DNA of 6,912 nt from positions 1 through 6,912 of the forward strand of contig JAYQPI010000039.1 of NCBI GenBank assembly GCA_038145245.1. The letters run 5' to 3'. Origin of the DNA: Fontibacterium sp038145245 (GTDB lineage Bacteria > Pseudomonadota > Alphaproteobacteria > Pelagibacterales > Pelagibacteraceae). The first letter of the stretch is position 1. The number at the start of each line of letters is the position of its first letter. The notes beneath the pieces are model-generated. The model saw only the letters and a program-made list of their open reading frames with translations, made no database searches and was not told the DNA's origin. The translations under genes and the position numbers were made by a program. This document shows positions 1 through 5,712 of the stretch, in pieces.

Positions 1-357
1 ATGAAACAAGATTACTCTGTAAAAGATATCTTAAATGCTGTTGATGATATTTTAACAACTAAAATTTCAGAAAAACAAATTCAAAATGAGACAAAAGATA
101 TTTTAAACGCAGTAGATGGTATCCTAAAACTTCAGAATATCGAATACCCTTCAAAAAAAATAATTGATCAAAAATCAATAAAAATTGATGATAATAAAAA
201 AATATTTAAAAACTTTGTGCCAAAAAAAGAAAATTTAAATAAACTTGAAACAAAAAATGAAAATTTAAATAAAAAAGAAAACAAAAAAAAATATGATTTA
301 TTAGTAATAAATAATGCTAAAGATGTTTTAATATTAAACCGTATTATTTTTAAATGA
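1..357 (+). CDS. Lysine-rich protein of unknown function with internal repeat
   Basis: I do not recognise this 118-residue protein. It is very rich in Lys, Asn, Ile and Asp and has no membrane segment or signal peptide. Residues 7-18 (VKDILNAVDDIL) recur almost exactly at 31-42 (TKDILNAVDGIL), a 24-residue period of amphipathic helix. A charged, probably disordered middle follows, with a second repeat: KENLNK near 77 and NENLNK near 87, seen in DNA as a shared 15-mer at 229-243 and 259-273. The C-terminus (about 98-117) is hydrophobic. Its stop overlaps the start of the zinc-ribbon gene as ATGA, so the two are very likely co-translated. The start sits exactly at the window edge, so an upstream extension cannot be excluded. 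The short helix faintly resembles the N-terminal motif of PopZ-like DUF2497 proteins, but that is too weak to name it. Confidence 0.6.
   Translation: MKQDYSVKDILNAVDDILTTKISEKQIQNETKDILNAVDGILKLQNIEYPSKKIIDQKSIKIDDNKKIFKNFVPKKENLNKLETKNENLNKKENKKKYDLLVINNAKDVLILNRIIFK
229..273 (+). repeat. Short direct repeat, 30-nt period, within coding sequence
   Basis: The 15-mer GAAAATTTAAATAAA occurs at 229-243 and again at 259-273, a spacing of 30 nt (10 codons), giving KENLNK and NENLNK in the lysine-rich protein. The flanks are also similar, suggesting a recent small in-frame duplication in a disordered linker. Confidence 0.6.
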
Positions 358-815
358 TAATTGAATGCGCTTGCAAAAAATATAAATTTGCAGTTAAGGC
401 TGAAGAAATTGGCATTAATGGTCGAGTTGTCCAGTGTGGAGTTTGCGATCAAAAATGGTTTCAAGAACCTGCAAGTTCTGAAGAGTTTAAGATCTTAAAA
501 GAAAATGCTATTAAAGAAGAAAAAGAAAAAAAAGAAGAAAAAGATAAAGATCAAAAATCAATAAAGGAAAAATCTACTAAAAACTATGTTCCAATTAAGT
601 ATGAGAATAAAAGTAATTTAAATTATAATAAAATCTTTTTATCTATTCTAATTATCTTAATAATTGGAATGACTATTATTTTTGAAAATAAAGAATTTAT
701 CCTTAGTAAAAATCCACAGTTTACTGATTTCTATAGTCTTTTAGAGGAATTTGCTGAGTATTTAAAAACATATTATACAAATTTTATAGAAACATTTATA
801 CCAAAACAGAAATAA
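354..815 (+). CDS. MJ0042-type zinc-ribbon membrane protein
   Basis: This is a 153-residue protein with an N-terminal zinc ribbon of the MJ0042/zinc_ribbon_5 type. It starts MIIECACKKYKF, giving Cys5 and Cys7, and continues with GRVVQCGVCDQKWF, giving Cys28 and Cys31; these four cysteines should bind one Zn. A highly charged Lys/Glu linker (about 48-75) follows, then a single transmembrane helix at about 93-110 and a short C-terminal domain rich in aromatic residues (about 111-153). Such proteins are common in alphaproteobacteria, from memory often near ftsE/ftsX, with the ribbon predicted to be cytoplasmic; their function is not established. The ATG overlaps the upstream stop (ATGA), so translation is probably coupled. 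Starting here places the first Cys pair at the extreme N-terminus, as is usual for the family, which supports this start. The family call is firm; any role is inference. Confidence 0.85.
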   Translation: MIIECACKKYKFAVKAEEIGINGRVVQCGVCDQKWFQEPASSEEFKILKENAIKEEKEKKEEKDKDQKSIKEKSTKNYVPIKYENKSNLNYNKIFLSILIILIIGMTIIFENKEFILSKNPQFTDFYSLLEEFAEYLKTYYTNFIETFIPKQK

Positions 816-823
816 AAAAATTT

Positions 824-922
824 ATGAGTTTAATTACTGGATTAATACTTTTTGTGATTGGAGTTATCGGAACTATCTTATTTTTTATATTCTTATCTTG
901 GGTTGAAAATAACAAAAAATAA
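824..922 (+). CDS. Small single-span membrane protein (32 aa)
   Basis: This short frame begins ATG at 824, 8 nt after the zinc-ribbon gene, and ends TAA at 922. It reads MSLITGLILFVIGVIGTI and continues through LFFIFLSWV to a polar ENNKK tail. Residues about 4-26 form one uninterrupted hydrophobic helix, ending in Trp plus a charged tail, as in small membrane-complex subunits. I do not recognise a family. The distance to the upstream gene and the same strand suggest it is the last gene of the operon. There is no convincing Shine-Dalgarno site. Its stop codon abuts the stop of the opposing small gene at 923. It could be a chance AT-rich frame, since Ile/Leu/Phe codons are frequent here; the clean start, helix and polar tail argue moderately for a gene. 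Confidence 0.5.
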   Translation: MSLITGLILFVIGVIGTILFFIFLSWVENNKK

Positions 923-1042
923 TTAAAAACAAAGTTTTGAAATTAAAAAATAAATTTCCATTCCTTTGGTCTGATAAGAATAAGCAATTGCTAAAAGAAA
1001 CAAAACAAAACTAATCCATATAAAAATTGCTGATTTTTTCAT
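923..1042 (-). CDS. Small hydrophobic protein, putative MFS transporter small subunit (39 aa)
   Basis: This 39-residue frame starts at 1042 in an ATGA overlap with the stop of the MFS gene and ends TAA at 923-925. It begins MKKSAIFIWISFVLFLLAIA, then YSYQTKG and a second hydrophobic stretch ending LISKLCF. The basic N-terminus and helix at about 5-22 predict a single span with the N-terminus inside. GAAAGG lies 8 nt upstream of its ATG (minus strand, 1056-1051), the best Shine-Dalgarno match in the window. Some OFA-type MFS carriers are followed by a very short protein annotated 'MFS transporter small subunit', which from memory carries an aromatic Trp near the N-terminus and a YQT-K motif followed by a hydrophobic tail. 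The W/YQTK pattern here fits. The gene is well supported by overlap and ribosome site; the family assignment is an inference from memory. Confidence 0.65.
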   Translation of the reverse strand: MKKSAIFIWISFVLFLLAIAYSYQTKGMEIYFLISKLCF

Positions 1043-2253
1043 ACAATCTGCCTTTCAATTCTTGATATGGTTTTTTCCTCAATTGGATAATTAATAATTG
1101 CTCCAAATACACCAAGCGCAATTGATATATACCAAACAATATCATAGGAACCTGTCAAATCGTAAACTTTTCCCCCCAGCCAACCTCCTAAAAAGGCACC
1201 AACTTGATGAAATAAAAAAGCAATACCATAAAGCATACTCATATTTTTAACTCCAAATACTGTTGTAATTGTTCCTTGAGTTGGCGGTATTGTTGATAGC
1301 CAAAGTATTCCCATTAATGAAGCGAATACATAAGCAGTGAGGTTTGAAACTGGAAATAGAATAAAAATTAAAATAATTACTGCACGTGATCCATAAATAA
1401 AACTTAAGATTAAAGGCTTTCGAATTTTAGATCCTAAAAATCCTGCATAATAAGTACCAAAAATATTAAATAATCCTATTAATGCCAAAACAATAGTCCC
1501 AATTTGGGGTGATAAACCTTTATCAATCAAAAATGCTGGAGCATGCGTCATAATAAAAAGAATATGAAAACCACATACAAAAAAACCAAAACATAACAAC
1601 CAGAAACCTTTATGACTAAAAGCCTCCCTCAATACTTCTTTTAATGATAAATCTTGAATGGATGTTTGTTGAATTGGCTTTTCAAACATAGGAATAGCAA
1701 GCGCTAACATTATTAAAGAAAAAACAGATAAAATTCCAAAAGCTAAAGTTGGACCAAAATTTTGCAATAATGTTAATGATGCAGGTAACATTATAAATTG
1801 TCCAAGAGATGCACTCGACATTGCAATTCCAATTGAAACACTTCTTTTCTCTGGAGTTACAGATCGACTAATTGCCCCAAAGATTGGAAACGTAACGCCT
1901 GATATTCCAATTCCTAAAATTCCAGATGCAATAACAAATCCTGTTTTGGTTGAAAGAGTACCCATTAAAAATAAACCTAGCGAATAAAGAATGCTGCCAA
2001 TAAATACGACAACACCAGCTCCAATCTTGTCAGAAATTCTTCCAGCAAAAGGTTGCCAAATTCCCCACATTAAATTTTGAAAAGCAAGACCCATTGCAAA
2101 CACTTCTCTGCCCCATAGATTTTTTTCACTAATAGGAATTAAAAAAATTCCAAAGGAATGTCTAATCCCAAATGCAAGCGCAAGTAGAATTGAACCAGCA
2201 ATTAACACAAATATTGGCTGTCTAAATTTATCAAACACTTGAAACATACTCAT
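1039..2253 (-). CDS. MFS transporter, monocarboxylate/OFA-like
   Basis: This is a full-length 404-residue major facilitator protein with about 12 membrane helices. RHSFGIFLIP at 31-40 is the helix-1 signature of monocarboxylate and oxalate/formate-type carriers. GRISDKIGAG at 71-80 is the MFS motif A loop between helices 2 and 3. The central cytoplasmic loop lies at about 190-215. HQVGAFLGGWLGGK followed by YDLTGSYD at 349-371 is the helix-11/12 region typical of the same group. A proton-coupled carrier of a small organic anion in the inner membrane is the likely role; the substrate cannot be read from the sequence. The start MSMF has a second Met two codons later, and either leaves the helices intact. 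The stop overlaps a 39-residue hydrophobic gene, a likely partner. The gene diverges from the TSUP gene across only 39 nt. Confidence 0.88.
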   Translation of the reverse strand: MSMFQVFDKFRQPIFVLIAGSILLALAFGIRHSFGIFLIPISEKNLWGREVFAMGLAFQNLMWGIWQPFAGRISDKIGAGVVVFIGSILYSLGLFLMGTLSTKTGFVIASGILGIGISGVTFPIFGAISRSVTPEKRSVSIGIAMSSASLGQFIMLPASLTLLQNFGPTLAFGILSVFSLIMLALAIPMFEKPIQQTSIQDLSLKEVLREAFSHKGFWLLCFGFFVCGFHILFIMTHAPAFLIDKGLSPQIGTIVLALIGLFNIFGTYYAGFLGSKIRKPLILSFIYGSRAVIILIFILFPVSNLTAYVFASLMGILWLSTIPPTQGTITTVFGVKNMSMLYGIAFLFHQVGAFLGGWLGGKVYDLTGSYDIVWYISIALGVFGAIINYPIEEKTISRIERQIV

Positions 2254-2292
2254 TAACTAATAACATTATTTAATAAATAATAAATTTATATA
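2254..2292. promoter_or_regulatory. Short divergent intergenic region (MFS / TSUP)
   Basis: Only 39 nt, almost entirely A and T, separate the start codons of the MFS gene (minus) and the TSUP gene (plus). Promoters for both must lie here or inside the opposing coding regions. TATAAT at 2289-2294 runs into the TSUP start codon, so it is unlikely to be the -10 for that start. No Shine-Dalgarno site is seen for either gene. Transcripts may be leaderless or have very short leaders. No operator-like palindrome with GC content is visible. Confidence 0.35.
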
Positions 2293-3135
2293 ATGAGTAA
2301 CAAAGTATTTAGAATTTTATTTGGTCTTTTAGTTATTTCTGCAATAGCAATGTTAGCTTATTACCGTGAAACTGGCAGAACTGCTTTTAACAGTGATTTA
2401 TTTTTCTGGTCATTATTCTTTGGTGCCATCGCGGCATTAATTGATGGCAGCTTAGGAATGGCATACGGAGTAACGGGTGTTGCATTTTTATTAGGGTATG
2501 GAATTCCTCCTGTAAAAGCTATTGCATATATTCATATAGCTGAAATTTTTGTCTCTGGTTCATCAGGATTAAATCACTGGCGCATAGGAAATGTTGATAC
2601 TAAACTGTTTAAAAAACTTTTAATCCCTGGAATTATTGGCGCAATTCTTGGAGCCTTAGTGATAACTAAAATTAAAATTCCTTACTTATCTATAATAATT
2701 TCAATTTATTTATTATTTATGGGTATATTTTTAATTGCAAGAGCCTACTCAAGCATTAAGTTACACTTTAAACAAAAAAATTCCGTTATTACGCCCCTTG
2801 CAATAACAGGTGGATTTGTTGATGGTGCCGGCGGTGGTGGTTGGGGGCCTGTCGTAACAACAAGTTTACTGGGTGGAAAAATGTTACCAAAAAAAGTTAT
2901 TGGAACTGTAAATGCTACAGAATTTTTTATTAATTTAGCCTCGGCTACTTCTTTTTTATTTTTAATAAAAGTTACAAATTGGGAAGCATTAGCTGGACTG
3001 ATAATTGGTGGTTTTTTAATAATGCCTTATGCAGCAAAAGCCACGTCTAAAATGAGTGTTAAAATGATTTTAACTGTTGTTGGATTATTAGTTACAATTA
3101 TTAGTTTAAGAAAAATAATTTTATTTTTTATATAA
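2293..3135 (+). CDS. TauE/SafE (TSUP) family anion exporter
   Basis: This is a 280-residue inner-membrane protein of the TSUP family (sulfite exporter TauE/SafE), which moves sulfite, sulfonates, sulfoacetate or related organic anions. The family's two-fold repeat is clear. Half 1 starts near 43 (FGAIAALIDGSLGMAYG, then IPPVKAIAYIHIAE). Half 2 starts near 172 (TGGFVDGAGGGGWGPVVTT, then LPKKVIGTVNATEF). The Gly-rich GGGGWGP at 180-186 is the C-half family signature. An extra N-terminal helix (about 7-23) precedes the first repeat. About eight helices are predicted. The sequence does not give the substrate; the nearby methionine synthase makes a sulfur compound plausible, but this is only context. 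The 3' end overlaps the converging antiporter gene by 8 nt. The gene has no close same-strand partner, so it is probably monocistronic. Confidence 0.9.
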   Translation: MSNKVFRILFGLLVISAIAMLAYYRETGRTAFNSDLFFWSLFFGAIAALIDGSLGMAYGVTGVAFLLGYGIPPVKAIAYIHIAEIFVSGSSGLNHWRIGNVDTKLFKKLLIPGIIGAILGALVITKIKIPYLSIIISIYLLFMGIFLIARAYSSIKLHFKQKNSVITPLAITGGFVDGAGGGGWGPVVTTSLLGGKMLPKKVIGTVNATEFFINLASATSFLFLIKVTNWEALAGLIIGGFLIMPYAAKATSKMSVKMILTVVGLLVTIISLRKIILFFI

Positions 3136-4381
3136 AATTATAAAAAATTATTGCAATTATTGTCGGACCAATTGCAGATAAAAATAAATATAGAGGACTA
3201 ATAATATTTCTTTGAAATTTTCCGCATAAAATTGAATAACCAGCAGGATTTGGCGCATTAGCAATTACAGTTAATCCGCCGCCAGTTATCGCTCCTGCCG
3301 CCAGTGCATATTTAAATTGATCAGAAAGTCCTTCAACTAAAGAACCTAGATAAGTAAGAGCAGCGTTATCTGTTATTGCTGTCAAAGCAGTAGCTGCATA
3401 GTAAATTTGATCTGGAGTTAACTTGTTTAATAAAGGCTGTAGCCACCATTTTTGTTGTCCTCCTAAAATTACCAAACCCGTTAAAAATAATGATACTAAA
3501 AAAGCTTCTTTTAAAATTAATTTATTTTGAAACTGGTCGTATGACGCTGCTAGACCTAAAAAAATTACAAAGATTCCCAAAAAAATAATTAAATCGTGAA
3601 CAAAAACTATGAGACCCACTAATAAAATCAAATGAATTAGTAAAATAAAAAAAGGAATATTATTTTCCTTTATATTAAGTTTTGAAACTTTAACTAATTC
3701 TTTTCTAAAGATCAGTGTTAAAATTAAACTATTTGTAAAAACAGCCAAAGCCGTTCTCCAGCCAAATGTGCTAAACATAAAAGATAAATCCCAATTCCAC
3801 TTAGCAGCAACCATTAATATAGGTGGAGCAGCAAAAGGAGTCATAGCCCCTCCTATGCTAACATTTACAAATAAAGTTCCGACAATTCCGTACTTAAATT
3901 TATTCGAAATATTTTTTGAATAAAAATGATCTTTAAGAATTAATGCAGCCAGAGTCATGGCTGCCGGCTCAGTTATAAAGGAACCTAAAAGGGGCACAAA
4001 TGTCATTGTAACCAAAAAAAGTCGCAAAGACTGGTTGATGGGTAATAATCGTGAAATTTGTTTAACACAGGTTAATGAAAAATTTAATATAGGTTTGCTT
4101 GCCGCTATAACCATAATTGCGAATACAAATAATGGTTCAACATAACTTTGGTTATTTAAATAATTTACTGTCTGATTTTTGCCAGCCAAAATAAAAAAAA
4201 ATATAACAAGAATTATTGCCCAGAAACCAAATACAATTTCAACTTCACCAAGCATGTGTAATATTTTTTCATGCTTAGAATATTTATGAGCTAAATTTTT
4301 AAAAATTTTAACTGAAAATGTATGTAGAATTGCAATTGCAAATATAAACGAAGCAATAAAATGGATTGGAATATCAAGCAT
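3128..4381 (-). CDS. Putative Na+/H+ antiporter (PF07399 family)
   Basis: This is a 417-residue polytopic protein of the 'putative Na+/H+ antiporter' family (Na_H_antiport_3), related to the ion-transporter superfamily of NhaD and ArsB. Family landmarks are ITEPAAMTLAALIL at 136-149, GGAMTPFAAPPILMVA at 177-192, then WNWDLSFMFSTFGWRTA, TAITDNAALTYLGS at 334-347, and GGGLTVIANAPNPAGY at 367-382. The two half-repeats, each with a broken-helix Pro/Gly/Asn segment and a conserved acid (Glu138, Asp338), are expected to form the ion site. The first gene of its operon encodes a BicA-like SulP carrier 33 nt upstream, so the likely task is to expel Na+ brought in by that carrier. The 3' end overlaps the TSUP gene by 8 nt. 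Transport activity of this family is poorly characterised; the family call is firm. Confidence 0.87.
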   Translation of the reverse strand: MLDIPIHFIASFIFAIAILHTFSVKIFKNLAHKYSKHEKILHMLGEVEIVFGFWAIILVIFFFILAGKNQTVNYLNNQSYVEPLFVFAIMVIAASKPILNFSLTCVKQISRLLPINQSLRLFLVTMTFVPLLGSFITEPAAMTLAALILKDHFYSKNISNKFKYGIVGTLFVNVSIGGAMTPFAAPPILMVAAKWNWDLSFMFSTFGWRTALAVFTNSLILTLIFRKELVKVSKLNIKENNIPFFILLIHLILLVGLIVFVHDLIIFLGIFVIFLGLAASYDQFQNKLILKEAFLVSLFLTGLVILGGQQKWWLQPLLNKLTPDQIYYAATALTAITDNAALTYLGSLVEGLSDQFKYALAAGAITGGGLTVIANAPNPAGYSILCGKFQRNIISPLYLFLSAIGPTIIAIIFYNFI

Positions 4382-4414
4382 TGTTAATATCTATATCAGT
4401 TTGAAATAATTAAA

Positions 4415-5638
4415 CTACTTTTTAAAATAAGAAAATCTTTTTTCTTTATAAATCAATTTAGCTAAGTAATAAAAGATTACACCAATAAAAACTGAAAAAA
4501 TTAAGTTTGTAAATATTGTTAGAATCATAACATTAAATTTTGTATAAATTTCAATTTTACTTTTTTCATTAATTTCTCTTAAAAATTCCCAATCAACGAT
4601 ATCAAGTCCTGTTTTAATCAAAATTGCAGCTAAAATTGCTAGCGGGATTATTTTAACTAATGGAGCAAGAACAAAAACAATAAGAGTAAGTGTTATTGAG
4701 TGAATCATTCCAGATATCGGGGTTTTTCCTCCTGTTTTAAGATTAACTACAGTTCGCATTGCAGCGCCTGTTGCAGCTAAAGCACCAAATAAACCTGCAA
4801 CAAAATTTCCAACTCCTTGACCAATAGACTCTTTGTTTGGAAGATGTTTTGTAAGAGTAATTCGATCATGTACTACTGCAGTCAATAAACTGTCTATAAC
4901 CCCAACTAATGCAAGTGCTGTAGAATAAAAAAGTACTGCTAAATATTGGTTAGGTTGTGGTAAGGTAAAATGAAACGACGGAAGTCCTTTTGGTATATCT
5001 CCAATTAATTCTTGTTGTGAAAAAAACAAGTAAGATAAAAGAGAACCCAAAAACAAAACAATAATTGAAGATGGTATAATTTTATTAATTTTTTTTGGGA
5101 TAAAGAAAAGAATAAGAAGACCAAAAGAACCTATAAAAAGAGCCTGTCCATTAACATTTGAAATATTTTGTAAATTTGCAAGAGCACTAATCACTTGTGG
5201 TTTTGCACCAAGACCAAATAAAATGGTAAGCTGAAGAGAAATAATAATTAAACCAACGCCAGACATAAAGCCTGAACAAACACAGTAAGGAATTTTATTA
5301 ATTAAATTTCCAAGTCTAAAAATACCAATAAAAATTTGAATTAATCCTGAAAAAGTGACACAAAAAAAAACAATTTCTGGCTGATCCCTAAACTCTAAAA
5401 AGGCTGCTGCAATAATGACAACCATTGGACCTGTTGGTCCTGAAATCTGACCTGGAGTTCCACCAAACATTGCAGCTAAAAATCCAACAATAATTGAACT
5501 GTAAATTCCAGTTAATGGCCCGAGTCCTGAAACAGCTCCCCAAGCTAGACCTAGTGGTAAAGCAATAATTCCAGCTGTAACTCCTCCATAAATATCTCCC
5601 TTTATAAACTTTTTATTAAATCCGTGAAAAATTTTCAT
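4415..5638 (-). CDS. BicA-like SulP anion (bicarbonate) transporter lacking STAS domain
   Basis: This is a 407-residue SulP (SLC26-type) inner-membrane transporter. GDIYGGVTAGIIALPLGLAW at 14-33 is the family start motif. GGTPGQISGPTGPM at 59-72 is the helix-3 anion-site loop and carries Thr69. VGVIDSLLTAVVHDR at 245-259 carries Asp249 and Thr253, equivalent to the bicarbonate/Na+ site residues Asp258 and Thr262 of cyanobacterial BicA. GAAMRTVVNLKTGG at 291-304 is the BicA-type helix-10 motif, unlike the SFSRT form common in sulfate carriers. Usual family length is about 550 residues with a C-terminal STAS domain; here the protein stops just after the last helix with a basic tail, and only 33 nt remain before the antiporter gene, so STAS is absent. 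The site motifs and antiporter partner favour Na+-linked bicarbonate uptake over sulfate. Substrate is inferred; family is certain. Confidence 0.88.
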   Translation of the reverse strand: MKIFHGFNKKFIKGDIYGGVTAGIIALPLGLAWGAVSGLGPLTGIYSSIIVGFLAAMFGGTPGQISGPTGPMVVIIAAAFLEFRDQPEIVFFCVTFSGLIQIFIGIFRLGNLINKIPYCVCSGFMSGVGLIIISLQLTILFGLGAKPQVISALANLQNISNVNGQALFIGSFGLLILFFIPKKINKIIPSSIIVLFLGSLLSYLFFSQQELIGDIPKGLPSFHFTLPQPNQYLAVLFYSTALALVGVIDSLLTAVVHDRITLTKHLPNKESIGQGVGNFVAGLFGALAATGAAMRTVVNLKTGGKTPISGMIHSITLTLIVFVLAPLVKIIPLAILAAILIKTGLDIVDWEFLREINEKSKIEIYTKFNVMILTIFTNLIFSVFIGVIFYYLAKLIYKEKRFSYFKK

Positions 5639-5712
5639 TTACTATTTTTTTTATATAATTTTAATTTTCAAGATATATTAATAAAATTAGAATAATTAAA
5701 GCAAAGTTAATA
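5639..5712. promoter_or_regulatory. Divergent promoter region (SulP operon / mesD)
   Basis: These 74 nt separate the start codons of the SulP operon (minus) and mesD (plus) and must hold at least one promoter. On the plus strand a perfect TATAAT lies at 5654-5659, with a poor -35 (TTTTCA, 5632-5637, 16 nt upstream), predicting a leader of roughly 45 nt for mesD. On the minus strand TTGAAA at 5671-5666 could be a -35 for SulP, without a good -10 at normal spacing. A 7-nt inverted repeat, TAATTTT at 5662-5668 and AAAATTA at 5683-5689, is all A/T and may be chance. No methionine- or SAM-responsive RNA structure is evident. Confidence 0.4.

Noticed and set aside
1..357. Assigning the first gene as PopZ/DUF2497
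   Set aside because: Only a short hydrophobic helix pattern is similar; the conserved C-terminal DUF2497 region is not recognisable and the length is short.
168..464. 98-codon open frame on the minus strand
   Set aside because: It runs antisense to the lysine-rich and zinc-ribbon genes, is a Phe/Lys/Ser-rich low-complexity translation of AT-rich DNA, and has no recognisable domain.
3114..3152. Possible bidirectional terminator: 9-nt arms AATAATTTT / AAAATTATT around a TTTTATATAAAA palindrome at the TSUP/antiporter overlap
   Set aside because: Every base of the stem is A or T, so the hairpin would be weak, and such inverted repeats are expected by chance in DNA this AT-rich. Folding-energy comparison with shuffled sequence would be needed.
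3957..4145. 62-codon plus-strand open frame
   Set aside because: It lies wholly inside the antisense of the antiporter gene, whose conserved motifs fix the real frame.
4415..5638. Reading the SulP gene as a plain sulfate permease
   Set aside because: The helix-10 motif is GAAMRTVVN instead of the SFSRT form, the anion-site residues follow BicA, and the partner is an Na+/H+ antiporter. Sulfate is not excluded but is less likely.
5639..5712. SAM-type riboswitch upstream of mesD, as occurs before some SAR11 methionine-cycle genes
   Set aside because: I see no GC-containing stems or pseudoknot-like conserved blocks in the 74 nt; the region is almost pure A/T. A covariance-model scan would settle it.
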